Shown: positions 8,736-17,573, counted from the stretch's first letter. The stretch is DNA of 64,000 bases from Acidobacteriota bacterium (GCA_947465645.1 CANIBQ010000011.1:20529-84528); one strand, 5' to 3'. Notes: generated by a model from the sequence alone, not told the origin. Made by a program: numbers and translations.

Positions 8736-9710
8736 ATGACCAAGCCCGACCTCATCGTGCTCCACGAGCATCCCGAGTGGCAGAAGCCGCTGTTCGCCGC
8801 GCTCGAGCGCCGCGGCGTCGCGTACCAGCCGTTCAACGTCACCCAGGCCGCGTTCAGCAACGAGGAGCCGCCGCGCGCCCGCCTCTACTTCAACCAGGCG
8901 AGCCCGAGCGCGTACATCCGGGGCAACACGCGGGCGGTGCCGCTGGCACTGGCGTTCATGCGGTCGCTCGAACTCCAGGACGCTCGCGTGCTGAACGGCG
9001 CCGACGTGTTCGCGCTCGAGCTGAGCAAGAGCGCGCAGGCGACGCTGCTGCGGACGCTCGGGATCGACTGCCCGCGCTCGATCACGTTCAACGACGTCGG
9101 GGCGCTGAAGGCATACGCGAAAGAGATCCGGTGGCCGGCGCTGCTGAAGCCGGACCAGGGCGGCAGCGGCGCGCGCATCCAGGTGGTCGAGTCGCTGGAG
9201 GAGATCGATGCCATCTTCCGCAGCGATCCCTCCGTCTGGCTGCCCGACAACCTGTTCCTGCTGCAGGAGTACCTGCCCCACGACCCCGATCAGGGCATCA
9301 TCCGGCTGGAGTTTCTCGGCGGCGAGCTGCTCTACGCGATGCGCGTGAAGACCCACGGCCGCTTCAACCTGTGCCCGTCACCGGTCTGCAATCCGGACGA
9401 GGGCGACGGCGCGTGCGAGGTGCCGGCAGCCCAGGCGGTCGAGGCGCCGCCGGTGGAGTTCTACCCGTTTCCAGAGGTGCCGCGTGACGCCGTCGAGACG
9501 GCGAAGCGGATTGCGCAGGCGGCACACCTCGATGTGGGCGGGATCGAGTACCTGGACACGGATGACGGGCGGCGAGTGTTTTACGACGTCAACGCCAACT
9601 CAAACCTTCGGCCGTCAGTCGCAGCCGCTTTCGGCTTCGATCCCTTCGAGCGCGTCGTCGATTACCTGGTGGCGCAGCTGGCGGCGGTCAGATCACGACC
9701 TTCGTCATGA
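8736..9710 (+). CDS. ATP-grasp enzyme, RimK-like
   Basis: 324 residues. An N-terminal pre-ATP-grasp domain (LIVLHEHPEWQKPLFAAL) precedes the ATP-grasp fold. LLKPDQGGSGARIQVV is the phosphate-binding loop, LFLLQEYLP the adenine-contact segment and YDVNANSNLRPS the metal-binding strand. Members ligate a carboxylate to an amine or thiol through an acyl-phosphate; the substrate is unknown. ATG 8736 fits the start of the first beta strand. It is divergent from ppa with a 70-base gap. Its last 23 bases overlap the 3' end of the convergent gene at 9688. Confidence 0.85.
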   Translation: MTKPDLIVLHEHPEWQKPLFAALERRGVAYQPFNVTQAAFSNEEPPRARLYFNQASPSAYIRGNTRAVPLALAFMRSLELQDARVLNGADVFALELSKSAQATLLRTLGIDCPRSITFNDVGALKAYAKEIRWPALLKPDQGGSGARIQVVESLEEIDAIFRSDPSVWLPDNLFLLQEYLPHDPDQGIIRLEFLGGELLYAMRVKTHGRFNLCPSPVCNPDEGDGACEVPAAQAVEAPPVEFYPFPEVPRDAVETAKRIAQAAHLDVGGIEYLDTDDGRRVFYDVNANSNLRPSVAAAFGFDPFERVVDYLVAQLAAVRSRPSS

Positions 9711-10677
9711 TGCCCTTGGGAAAGATCTCCTCCGGCTTCATCAGGCGGTGGGCAATTCCCTGCTGCATGGTGTAGAGCGCCATCTGCTCCCAGGTGGGGC
9801 GGTTTTCTTCGATCCCGTATGGAAACAGGTCGCCGTTGAACGCGTCACGCATCCGGCGCGCGTAGGCGGTGAGCCAGGGCACCGGGTAACGCGACACCGC
9901 CGGGTCGAGGATGCGCTCGATCGAGCGCCGCTTGGATTCCAGGAACGCGTTGTACAGGTTGCGCGCCGCCCACGGATGCTCGTCGACGATCGACTTCTTC
10001 ATCGCGATGATGTGCATGATCGGCCAGACCTTGGTACGCGCGAAGTATTCCTCCTCCATCCCGACATAGTCGGGGAAGAGGCGCACGACGTCGGGATGGC
10101 CTTCGAGGAAGCAGGTCGGGGGCCTGGCGATGATCGCGCAATCGATTTCGTGCGACGCCAGCATCTCGCTCAGGCTCTTGTCTGACACGCGCGTGAGCTT
10201 CAGCCCCTCGGGCAGGTTGAGTTCGACCTTCTCGTCGCGGCCCGGCGCGTTCGCGCCCGCCTGGTACCAGTGGACGTCGGTCAGTCTGACGCCCATCTCG
10301 TTGTGCAGCCAGCCGCGCATGTAGACGGCCGCCGAGTGCGCCCACTCCGGCGAGCCGACCTTCTTCCCCTTCAGGTCGTCCACGGTCTTGATCCCGCTCT
10401 TCTTGTTGACGTAGAACGACGAGAAGCGGAACAGCCGCGAGCAGATCACCGGAAGGCCGACGATGTCGGAGTCGGGACGGCTGATCTGGGTGGAGAACTT
10501 GGCGAAGGAGAGCTCGGAGAGATCGAATTCGCGGTTCGCGGTGAAGCGCGCGAAGCACTCGTGGTGGCCAAGCGTGAGCCAGGTGTGATCAATGCCCTCG
10601 GCGTTGACGAGGCCGAACCTGAAGTCGCGGAAGTGATCGTAGTCAGTCGTAGCAATCGTAAGCTTGAGGTTCGACAT
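9688..10677 (-). CDS. 4,5-dihydroxyphthalate decarboxylase-like / PBP2-fold protein
   Basis: 329 residues without a signal peptide. It has a type-2 periplasmic-binding fold with IATTDYDHFRDF at the start, VDDLKGKKVGSPEWAHSAAVYMRGWL in the middle and IDCAIIARPP later. This combination is typical of proteins annotated as 4,5-dihydroxyphthalate decarboxylase, which use the binding-protein fold in the cytoplasm. A role in aromatic acid breakdown would suit the tannases nearby, but the name is by family only. Its ATG directly follows the TAA of the nuclease gene (TAAATG), so it is the third gene of the methyltransferase-nuclease operon. It overlaps the convergent ATP-grasp gene by 23 bases. Confidence 0.82.
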   Translation of the reverse strand: MSNLKLTIATTDYDHFRDFRFGLVNAEGIDHTWLTLGHHECFARFTANREFDLSELSFAKFSTQISRPDSDIVGLPVICSRLFRFSSFYVNKKSGIKTVDDLKGKKVGSPEWAHSAAVYMRGWLHNEMGVRLTDVHWYQAGANAPGRDEKVELNLPEGLKLTRVSDKSLSEMLASHEIDCAIIARPPTCFLEGHPDVVRLFPDYVGMEEEYFARTKVWPIMHIIAMKKSIVDEHPWAARNLYNAFLESKRRSIERILDPAVSRYPVPWLTAYARRMRDAFNGDLFPYGIEENRPTWEQMALYTMQQGIAHRLMKPEEIFPKGIMTKVVI

Positions 10678-11154
10678 TTACTCTCCGAAGAGATCCGCCT
10701 GCCCTTTGATCGGCTTCTTCTTCTCAATCAGCACATCCCACCACCCGAAATGAACCGCCATCAGGTGATCGAGTTCCTTGGTCTCGGCCGTCGTGCCGGT
10801 CTGGCCTACCCCGGGGAGGCAATACGCCGCCAGCCGGGATGCGGCGAGCATGTGCAGCACGCCGGCTGAAAAGCCCTGCCCGGCGTAGGCGATGCAGCCG
10901 GCCATCGGCAGCGCGCGCAGGTCGTCGAGTGCGTAGGGAATTTTCTCGTCCACCGTGCCCTGGCTGTCCTGGAACTTGCACTCGATCGCGAAGGCCTTCT
11001 GGCTGTCGTCGGCCACGCAGAAGACGTCGATGCACCGGTTCTTGCCGATGATCGTTTTTCCAACCTTCACTTCCCGGTAGACCTTCAAGGTGCGGGAGCC
11101 AAACCTGTTGGCGACGTACGACGCGACCAGGTTGGCGTATTCGGCGCCGGTCAT
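10678..11154 (-). CDS. PD-(D/E)XK nuclease, probable restriction partner of the methyltransferase
   Basis: 158 residues. The core is YREVKVGK, NRCIDVFCV (Asp 43) and FAIECKFQDSQGT (Glu 58, Lys 60), the D-x(n)-ExK catalytic layout of this nuclease superfamily. After it come VDEKIPYALDDL and a helix-rich tail. The gene overlaps the upstream DNA methyltransferase by ATGA (11151-11154), the usual layout of compact type II restriction-modification pairs. The recognition sequence is unknown. An alternative is a repair or recombination nuclease, but the coupling to the methyltransferase argues for restriction. Confidence 0.8.
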   Translation of the reverse strand: MTGAEYANLVASYVANRFGSRTLKVYREVKVGKTIIGKNRCIDVFCVADDSQKAFAIECKFQDSQGTVDEKIPYALDDLRALPMAGCIAYAGQGFSAGVLHMLAASRLAAYCLPGVGQTGTTAETKELDHLMAVHFGWWDVLIEKKKPIKGQADLFGE

Positions 11155-11900
11155 CTCGGCGGAATCGACTCGAGCAGGTCAGGCTGGCCGGGCTGCTGCG
11201 GAGCCGCGGCGGGCGCGCGCGAGTCGCCAAAGGCGCGAAGCCGCTGCTCGGCCATCTGCACCGCTTCCGGATTGAGGTCGTTGCCGAGGAACCGGCGGCC
11301 CAGTCGCACCGCCGCCACGCCGACGCTGCCGGAGCCCATGAAAGGATCCGCCACCACCTCGCCGGGCTCCGAGCTCTGGCGGATCAGCACCTCCGCGACC
11401 TCAGGCGGTTTCTCCGCCGGGTAGCCGCCGCGAATCCTGGGGACGGCGATGACGTCCGCCGTGCCGAGGTCGTTCAGCCGCCGCTTGCCTTTCTCGAAGA
11501 ACAGGATGAACTCGTACCGCGCCCGGTAGTGGTAACCCATGCCGATCGAGCATTTGTCCCACACCAGCGGCTTCCAGAAGCGAAAACCCACGCGCTCGGC
11601 CTCCGGCTTGGCGACGAACATCGTTTCCGCGTCGCAGAGGAGATAGAAGTGGGTGTTCTTCCTGAGCACGCGGTAGGCCTCCTCGAACAGCTCGCCGAAG
11701 CGCGCGTTCGGGAAGATCTTGAACCAGTCGTTGCTCGAGGACTTGCTGTGCTTCAGCCGGGTCGTCGTCCCGATCGCGCGGTGTTTCTCCAGCGACTCGT
11801 AGGCGGGATCGGTGATCAGCAGATCCACCGATTCGGCGGGCCGATCGCGAAGCCAGCTGACGGCGTCCTGCGTGAACAACTCGAACGGGATAGGGGTCAC
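11151..11900 (-). CDS. Site-specific DNA methyltransferase (N6-adenine or N4-cytosine, beta-like order)
   Basis: 249 residues. Catalytic motif IV is DPAY at 31-34, a variant of DPPY. The SAM-binding motif I is DPFMGSGSVGVAA near 185-197 in the C-terminal part. Motif IV before motif I gives the beta-class order, and the middle region (about 40-60, TTTRLKHSKSSSNDWF) may contain target-contacting residues. It transfers a methyl group to a base in a short DNA site. GTG 11900 is the start; the ribosome-binding sequence is weak. The coupled PD-(D/E)XK gene makes a type II restriction-modification pair the simplest reading. Confidence 0.87.
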   Translation of the reverse strand: MTPIPFELFTQDAVSWLRDRPAESVDLLITDPAYESLEKHRAIGTTTRLKHSKSSSNDWFKIFPNARFGELFEEAYRVLRKNTHFYLLCDAETMFVAKPEAERVGFRFWKPLVWDKCSIGMGYHYRARYEFILFFEKGKRRLNDLGTADVIAVPRIRGGYPAEKPPEVAEVLIRQSSEPGEVVADPFMGSGSVGVAAVRLGRRFLGNDLNPEAVQMAEQRLRAFGDSRAPAAAPQQPGQPDLLESIPPR

Positions 11901-12016
11901 AACACCTCGGGCTGAATCGGATACGCCATTCTACGACGCGTGCCTGCGAATGGATTGTGGCGCGAGGGCCGGACAGCCTAGGTCACAGCGCAGTTTGGGC
12001 GTTCACCTTGGGCACC

Positions 12017-12505
12017 TTACTGCGGTTTTGTTGGCTCGGATCCGTGGAACTGACGCCATCGCCACCGCCCGTCGCGCCGCTCGAGTACGCCGGTCAGCCG
12101 GTACGGCGCCCGCATTTCGCCATCCGCGCCCTTCAGCACGATGTCCCCGGATGCGTAGACCCACGCGACATCGTCAATCGAGGAGACGCGCGTCTCGGTC
12201 CAGTCGAAGGCAATCGAAAACGGGAGCTTGAAGATTTCCTGAAAGTGCGCGGCGAGCTGCTCGCGGCCGACCTTGAACTCCCCTGCTTCCGAGCCAAGGA
12301 GCATGACGTCGGGGTCAGCGACGAACTCGTCGAGGACCGCCATGTCGCGCGCGGAGACCAGCTCACTCAGGCGCTGGAGACTGGCCTCGACCTCCTGCCT
12401 CGTCGTGGCGTTGTTCCGCATTGGATCGCCTGGCGCCTGCTGGCGGCAGGCCGCGAATACGGCGACGAACGCGACGGCAATTCCAATCCGAACGAAGAGG
12501 CGCAT
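12017..12505 (-). CDS. SnoaL/NTF2-like lipoprotein
   Basis: 162 residues from ATG 12503-12505. A short lipoprotein signal ends VFAACRQQ, with the Cys near residue 20 as lipid attachment site. The mature part reads ASLQRLSELVSARDMAVLDEF, then DVAWVYASGDIVLKG and RWRWRQFHGSEP, the cone-shaped NTF2/SnoaL pattern that often binds small hydrophobic ligands. No catalytic claim can be made. It follows the second tannase by 17 bases in the same direction and could be its last co-transcribed gene. The 116 bases between 11901 and 12016 show nothing else. Confidence 0.8.
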   Translation of the reverse strand: MRLFVRIGIAVAFVAVFAACRQQAPGDPMRNNATTRQEVEASLQRLSELVSARDMAVLDEFVADPDVMLLGSEAGEFKVGREQLAAHFQEIFKLPFSIAFDWTETRVSSIDDVAWVYASGDIVLKGADGEMRAPYRLTGVLERRDGRWRWRQFHGSEPTKPQ

Positions 12506-12522
12506 AGGGAATCGGCGGGAGC

Positions 12523-14031
12523 TCAGGGGGCCGAGCACGCGAAGTTCGCGGCGTCGTTGGTGTCGCCGGTGCCCTTGTACCTGGCGAGCTGCGGATACGG
12601 GCACAAGGGGCGTGAGATCGGCTGGTTCGCCTTGGTCGCGATCATCGAGGCGGGCGGCGTCCCCTGCTCCACCCAGCGCTCCATCGCGGTGAGCGCGTCG
12701 AAGCGATCCGGGCCTGCGCCACCGCCGCAATGCAGCACGCCGGGCGCCAGGAAAAGGCGCACGCTGTCTCTGGCCGCCGGCACCCTGGCGTTCACCGCGT
12801 CGAGATAGGCGATGGTCGAGAGCGGGCTCGGACCCGGGTCGTTGAACCCGTGCCAGAGCAGGAGCTTGCCGCCGCGGCCGACGAACTTCGAGATGTCCGG
12901 ATTCTGCTGGTGCACTTCCGCGGCAAGACCGCCGCTCAGCGCCGCCATGTCGCGCTCCGGGTCGAAGCTCATGAGGTCGTACGACGGGTCGTTTTTGACG
13001 ATGTGGGACATGAAGGGCGCGCCGAGCACGGAGTTGACCCCGCGGGGCTGCTCGCGAGTGCCGACCATCCGCGCCACCCAGTCGGTCTCGCCGCCGCGCA
13101 TCAGCGGCATCGCGGCGAACTTGCCGTCCTTCGTCTTCACGCCCGAGTAGACACGGCGCACCGTCTCGACCTGCGCAGGGGTGAGGCAGCTGTCGGACGC
13201 CGCGCCGGTGCAGGCGAGTTGACCCGGATCCCAGGTGCACGCGCGCGGATCGGTGAGGATGCCGTCGGTGACGCCGTCTTTCGCGTCGCAGGCGGCGAGC
13301 ACGCTCTTCTGGATCAGCGGAACGTGCGCGGGGAGCAGGTTGCTCCCGGGCTGCTTGTGAAACGCCTGCACCCGGAGGATGGCGTTCGAGTAGACCAGCG
13401 GCGTGTAGACCGGGGCCCCCGCGATGACGCCGTCGTAGTCATCCGGATAGCGCTGTACCTCGGCGAGGCCCTGGCGTCCGCCGGTCGAGCATCCCTGCCA
13501 GTAGGCGTGCTGCACGGCGCGGCCGTAGTAGCTGGCGGTCAGCTTCTTGCCGACGTCGGTGGCGACGTGGGTCGCGCGATGGCCGAAGTCGATGATCCCT
13601 TCGACGTTGGGCTGGCCCGGTCCTTTGATCGCGAACGAGGGATCGAGCGATGCGGCGCTCTCGTGGCCCATGTCGTTCTGGATCACTGCGTAGCCGCGCG
13701 ACAGGCCGTTGGTCGCCGCCGCGATCGACAGGTTCCCAGCGAAGCCGCCGCCGCCGATGCCGAGCACCTTGCCGTTCCAGTTCGCGGGCAGGCGGTAGAC
13801 CGCGCCGACCTTCGAGCCCGCGACCGGCGATATGGTTGCGCGCACTTCACAGAAGTCCGGCAACCGCTCCTGGGGATTCGCCGGCACCGCTGTCGCCGAC
13901 ACGATCGTCGTCGCCGGCAGTGACGCGAGGGTTGCGACGCTGGCGCAGGCGGGCTGCGCCGAGGCCACACCAGGCGTGAGCAGCGCGACCGCCGCGCTGC
14001 TCACGAGCAGGGTGCGGACGCGTGCTACCAC
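12523..14031 (-). CDS. Tannase/feruloyl esterase family protein, second paralogue
   Basis: About 502 residues from GTG 14031. The signal peptide is VRTLLVSSAAVALLTPGVASA. The nucleophile is in GCSTGGRQG followed by DYDGVIAGAPV; the acid in WHGFNDPGPSP; the base in GVLHCGGGAGPDRFD, again with Cys beside Ser and His. The start overlaps the TAG of the upstream VOC gene (GTGGTAG), which argues for coupling and against longer in-frame readings. Same family as 672-2156 but well diverged, so probably a different phenolic ester substrate. Confidence 0.9.
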   Translation of the reverse strand: MVARVRTLLVSSAAVALLTPGVASAQPACASVATLASLPATTIVSATAVPANPQERLPDFCEVRATISPVAGSKVGAVYRLPANWNGKVLGIGGGGFAGNLSIAAATNGLSRGYAVIQNDMGHESAASLDPSFAIKGPGQPNVEGIIDFGHRATHVATDVGKKLTASYYGRAVQHAYWQGCSTGGRQGLAEVQRYPDDYDGVIAGAPVYTPLVYSNAILRVQAFHKQPGSNLLPAHVPLIQKSVLAACDAKDGVTDGILTDPRACTWDPGQLACTGAASDSCLTPAQVETVRRVYSGVKTKDGKFAAMPLMRGGETDWVARMVGTREQPRGVNSVLGAPFMSHIVKNDPSYDLMSFDPERDMAALSGGLAAEVHQQNPDISKFVGRGGKLLLWHGFNDPGPSPLSTIAYLDAVNARVPAARDSVRLFLAPGVLHCGGGAGPDRFDALTAMERWVEQGTPPASMIATKANQPISRPLCPYPQLARYKGTGDTNDAANFACSAP

Positions 14032-14510
14032 CTCTTCATGGCCTGGCGGTGCATCGACGAGTCCGGGAGCTCGGCGAGCTCGATGCGGAGGCCGTTGATG
14101 TCGGTGATGTTGTTGAGGATGGCGTTGGTGTCGCTCTTCCGCACCTCGCCGATGTTGACGCCGCGCGCCTTGAACATCGCGGTGGCCTTGACCATGTCGT
14201 CGACGTGGATGCCGACGTGGTTGATCGCCGCCGGCTTGCCGGGGCCCGGCTGCAGCTCGAAGAAGGTGTTCTCGCTGACCTGCACGTAGACGAGGCGGGC
14301 CTGTCCCTTCTCGTCGTTGACGCGGAAGGCTTCCGGGAACCCGAGGGTCTTGGTGTAGTACTCGACGGTGGCGTTCAGGTCGGGCACGTTCATGCCGACG
14401 TGGTTCATCTGGACGAGTCCCTTGTTCGGGCTCTTGGAGCTCTGGGCCGCGACCGTGTGAAGGCCGGCACCGACGAGCAACCCGGTGACAAACAGAATGC
14501 AAGCACGCAT
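14025..14510 (-). CDS. Exported VOC-family (glyoxalase/dioxygenase fold) protein
   Basis: 161 residues. The signal peptide (MRACILFVTGLLVGAGLHTVAAQ) is followed by a VOC domain: MNHVGMNVPDLNATVEYYTKTLGF, FFELQPGPGKP, INHVGIHVDDM and LRIELAELP. His in the two NHVG segments and Glu near the end could bind a divalent metal. AAGGAA lies seven bases before ATG 14510. A secreted VOC protein ahead of a tannase suggests handling of a released phenolic product, but this is inference. Repeat DNA lies upstream (14573-14714). Confidence 0.85.
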   Translation of the reverse strand: MRACILFVTGLLVGAGLHTVAAQSSKSPNKGLVQMNHVGMNVPDLNATVEYYTKTLGFPEAFRVNDEKGQARLVYVQVSENTFFELQPGPGKPAAINHVGIHVDDMVKATAMFKARGVNIGEVRKSDTNAILNNITDINGLRIELAELPDSSMHRQAMKRW

Positions 14511-14572
14511 CGCAGGTTCCTTTCGAGAGGGGCGCCGCACGCCGGGCGCCGCGTTGTGCAGAGGAGTATAGG

Positions 14573-14714
14573 TCTTGTGGGGCAGGCCGTGCTTGCCCCA
14601 CAGAACCGAGAAGCGGAAGGGCAAGTGGGGCAAACCTTGCTTGCCCGCCGAAGCCGCAACGCGGCGAAGGTGGGTCAGGTTTGCCCAGCGAACGCGCAGC
14701 GTTCGCCACAAGCG
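14573..14714. repeat. Family C dispersed repeat cluster
   Basis: Runs of TGTGGGGCAGGCCGTGCTTG, CCCCACAG, GTGGGGCAAACCTTGCTTGC and GCGAACGCGCAGCGTTCGC make several imperfect hairpins. The cluster lies between the VOC gene and the esterase ending at 14725, and the segment is otherwise without a gene. Confidence 0.75.
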
Positions 14715-14724
14715 CAGTCGTCAG

Positions 14725-15423
14725 CTACTTCCCCCAGCGTTCCGCGATCCACTGCCCCGCCGCCTTGAGCGGCTCCACGTAGCTCCCCATCTCATAGTGC
14801 CCGACGCCGCGAAGCTCCACGAATCGGATCACGCGTCCGAGCTTCTCGAGCGCGCGCGCATTCTGTTCCGCCGGCGCAAACGGGGCGACCTGATCGTCCC
14901 GGCTGTGGACGACGTAGGTGGGCATGGTTGCAAGGCGGTCAACCGTCTCATCCCGGATAGACGCCGCGATCGGGATCGCCGCGGTGAACACATCCGGGTG
15001 ACGCGAGGCGATGAACCAGGTGCCGCGGCCGCCCATGCTGAACCCGGTCACCAGCACGCGACGACGATCGATGGCGTATTCCTTCTGCACGCTGCCGATC
15101 AGCGCCATCACCGCCTGGTCCGCCAGCGGATCGTTCCAGGAGGACGCGGGGGTGTCGGGCGCGACCACGATCGCGCCGAGGTCGCCGAGCCCAGGCAGCA
15201 CGACGCCGCGCATGAACGAGCTGCCGTAGTACGGCATCCGTCCTCCCGGGTGGAGTGCCAGGATCAGAGGGCGCGGCTTGTCTGGACTGTAGTCGGTCGG
15301 AACCGAGATCCCGTAGGTGACGCTGCCGACGCCCGGCACCTCCAACACCTTGTTCTGAATGCGCCCGACCGAGGACGCGGGTTGCGCGAGCAACGCCACG
15401 AGCAGGAACAGCATCATGTGCAT
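14725..15423 (-). CDS. Exported alpha/beta hydrolase (PHB depolymerase/esterase-like)
   Basis: 232 residues. Signal peptide MHMMLFLLVALLAQPASS. LILALHPGGR gives the oxyanion strand, VTGFSMGGRGT the nucleophile Ser, HSRDDQVAPF the Asp and GVGHYEMG the His. The fold matches small secreted esterases and polyhydroxybutyrate depolymerase-like proteins. The start codon lies inside a repeat-derived segment: bases 15418-15485 are nearly identical to 18998-19065, which carries the start of an unrelated gene. No ordinary ribosome-binding site is seen. Confidence 0.85.
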   Translation of the reverse strand: MHMMLFLLVALLAQPASSVGRIQNKVLEVPGVGSVTYGISVPTDYSPDKPRPLILALHPGGRMPYYGSSFMRGVVLPGLGDLGAIVVAPDTPASSWNDPLADQAVMALIGSVQKEYAIDRRRVLVTGFSMGGRGTWFIASRHPDVFTAAIPIAASIRDETVDRLATMPTYVVHSRDDQVAPFAPAEQNARALEKLGRVIRFVELRGVGHYEMGSYVEPLKAAGQWIAERWGK

Positions 15424-15516
15424 GGAGGGACCATCCTAGAACAGAAAAGGCGGACCTGAAGGTCCGCCTCTACGTACTGCACTTGTTACCCGGTCCGGCT
15501 GAAGCCGGACACTACG
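15418..15516. repeat. Composite repeat (B + A) carrying a start codon
   Basis: Bases 15418-15485 match 18998-19065 with about four differences. This includes the ATG (reverse strand 15421-15423), a family B hairpin (15448-15469) and CTACGTACTGCACTTGT. A family A unit in reverse follows (15492-15516). From 15517 to 15614 I see only further partial palindromes. Confidence 0.85.
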
Positions 15517-15614
15517 TACGGGCTAGGTTGCGCTGCGATCGGCGTTGTCCGCCATCTCGCGGTCGCTCGGCGCCATCAGATGGCGGGCCGGCTGACGCCG
15601 GTCCCCACGTGGTT

Positions 15615-16532
15615 CTAGTTCGAGTACTCGAGCACGGTGACGTTCCAGCGATCCTCGTCGTCGTACTGCGTCGCCGGTCCCGCCGCAAACGTGATCGTGT
15701 GGGAACCGGCGGACAACGACACCGCGGTGACGAGTGAAGTCAGCGCGCGGCGCTTGCCGCCTTCGCAGTTGACGACCCCGCCGTTGAGCGTGCCTGTTTT
15801 CACGCCGTCGACGAGCGCCGCGACCCACAGATCGTTGAATCCCTGCTGCGCGCACCACGCCGTGCCTGACGCCTGCACCAGCACGGTTCCGGGCTTGGGC
15901 AGGTTGACGTTCACGGTGATGACACCGCCGCCGGCACTGGGCGGGGGGGAGATAGTGAACTGCTGCGCGAAGATCAGCGCGCCGCTCGATGGTCCGGCGA
16001 TCCCCTGGGCACCCTTCTCTCCCTGAATACCCTGGATGCCCTGATCACCCTGCGGTCCCTGCGCACCGGTTTCGCCGGCGTCGCCCTTCACACCCTGGTC
16101 GCCCGTGTCCCCCTTCGCTCCCTGAACGCCTTGGTTCCCCTGCTCGCCCTTGTCGCCGTTGGCACCCTGGATCCCCTGGATGCCCTGCTCGCCCTTGTCG
16201 CCGTTGACGCCCTGGGCGCCCTGGATCCCCTGCTCGCCCTTGTCGCCTTTAGCGCCCTGGATCCCCTGGATGCCCTGAGTGCCCTGGTCGCCTTTGACGC
16301 CCTGCGTGCCCTGCTGACCGATGAGTCCCCAATGCACCGCCGTCTCCGCGTTCGTGCAGGCGCCGTTGGCGCCGACGATGCGCACCTGATTGCTGCTCTG
16401 CTGCACGCACGCGTGGATCACGCTGGGATCCGCGTTGCCCCCGTGGGCCGAGGCCGTCGTCGGGTACGAGGCCATGACAGCCGTAACCAGGAACGCGCCA
16501 GTGATCGCCGCAACCGAATTCGTTCTATTCAT
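15615..16532 (-). CDS. Exported collagen-like protein
   Basis: 305 residues. A signal peptide (VAAITGAFLVTAVMASYPTTASA) leads to a short Cys-containing N-domain (HACVQQSSNQVRIVGANGAC). About 35 Gly-X-Y triplets follow (residues about 70-180, mostly GIQG, GDKGEQG, GNQG), forming a collagen-like triple helix. The C-terminal beta-rich domain of about 120 residues (FTISPPPSAGG ... WNVTVLEYSN) is probably the trimerising or binding head. It is likely secreted or surface-displayed. Low-complexity DNA in the triplet region is prone to length changes. It is not in an evident operon. Confidence 0.88.
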   Translation of the reverse strand: MNRTNSVAAITGAFLVTAVMASYPTTASAHGGNADPSVIHACVQQSSNQVRIVGANGACTNAETAVHWGLIGQQGTQGVKGDQGTQGIQGIQGAKGDKGEQGIQGAQGVNGDKGEQGIQGIQGANGDKGEQGNQGVQGAKGDTGDQGVKGDAGETGAQGPQGDQGIQGIQGEKGAQGIAGPSSGALIFAQQFTISPPPSAGGGVITVNVNLPKPGTVLVQASGTAWCAQQGFNDLWVAALVDGVKTGTLNGGVVNCEGGKRRALTSLVTAVSLSAGSHTITFAAGPATQYDDEDRWNVTVLEYSN

Positions 16533-16800
16533 AGTGTTGTCGTGTCTCTTCGTCGTTTGTGTCAGTTAATGAGATACAAACGACAACGCAAGGCACGCAC
16601 CGCGACGGTTCCGATCGATTTATCAATGAATTGGCGGCTGGTCCGACGCGAGGTGACGGAGATACGTCACCGCGAAGGTCAGCGAAGGCGGATCTCCGAC
16701 ACCGCGAGAGAGGCTGGCCATCGCACTGGCCGGTTCACGCTGGCAGGCCGGGTCCGGTACCTGGAACCCGACCTACCTGGCGTTCAATAGATCGGGACGG
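16533..16800. other. Spacer without a recognisable gene
   Basis: 268 bases between the collagen-like gene and the helicase remnant. An inverted pair (CGTCGTTTGTGTC near 16550 and GATACAAACGACAACG near 16572) forms a modest hairpin just upstream of the collagen-like gene. I see no frame with protein-like composition. Confidence 0.5.
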
Positions 16801-17535
16801 TTAGTCGAGTCTCGCCATGTCGGTGCAGTAATCGATGAAGCCGGAGACAAGCCAAGCCATCTTAATTGCGATTGCATTGTGAGCCTGGCAGACCTGGGCC
16901 AGCCTGCGCTTCAGCGTCGCAAACACGGCATCCGAACTCACATCGGCGAACTGCTCGCGGAAGCTCTTCACGTCGCCGAACACCTGGTCGTCGATGATGC
17001 TGACCAGGCCGTACAGCTCCAGGAGCGTGTTCTGAAGTGGGGTCGCCGTCAGGAGCAGCTTCGGCACATCCGCCAGCGCCTGCTTCAGCGTGCTGGCGAT
17101 CACATTTCCAGGCTTGTAGACGTTGCGCAGCCGATGCGCTTCGTCCATGACGACGATGTCCCAGTTGGTATTGGCTACATCGGCCGCCTTGCCGCGCGCG
17201 AACTGGTACGAGCAGATCACAATCTCACCGTCGGGCTCGAAGGGGCGCAATGTCCCCTGCCTGATCGCGTCGTCGGACAGGGTCGCCGCCGCTCGCGGCG
17301 TGGCGGACAGCCATGCGCCGTTCGGAGCGCGCCGACTCATTGCGCAGCAGAAACGCGAGTGGAGCGATTCAGCGCCGCGAGTTCGTGCCGCGTGACCGAG
17401 AGCGATGGAATCAGCTCGGACGGTGCATGCCACGATGGCTGTCGTTGGAAATAGCACTACTCGCGGCGGGAGCGGAAGGACATGAGCGGAGAGAGCGTTC
17501 CCGGCGTGCGGAGCCGGCGCAGGGATGGCCGCCAC
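16801..17535 (-). pseudogene. SNF2/DEAH-type helicase fragment
   Basis: Only the middle of a superfamily 2 helicase survives, about 16895-17265. It reads EIVICSYQFARGKAADVANTNWD, IVVMDEAHRLRN (motif II DEAH), LLLTATPLQNTLLELYGLVS (motif III) and DVKSFREQFADV. Upstream, where the Walker A ATP-binding motif should be, the frame encodes arginine- and alanine-rich text. Downstream it breaks after LKRRLAQVCQ into unrelated residues, and the second RecA domain is missing. It therefore cannot be a working motor. SNF2-type helicases are common in bacterial defence islands, so this may be what remains of one. Confidence 0.82.
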
Positions 17536-17573
17536 GCCGCAAGCGGCGGGACACCAATCCGATCCACGTTCGC

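Noticed and set aside
12017..13240. A long leftward frame of 407 codons that would fuse an Arg-rich protein to the SnoaL-like lipoprotein
   Set aside because: Upstream of 12505 it is the shadow of the second tannase; the lipoprotein has its own ATG and lipobox signal.
12523..14709. A 728-codon reading joining the second tannase to upstream sequence
   Set aside because: The upstream part lies in another frame of the VOC gene; tannase signal peptide and GTG 14031 define the true start.
16070..16330. Possible CRISPR or tandem array because of regularly repeated units
   Set aside because: The units are Gly-X-Y codons of a collagen-like protein, in frame and without constant spacers.
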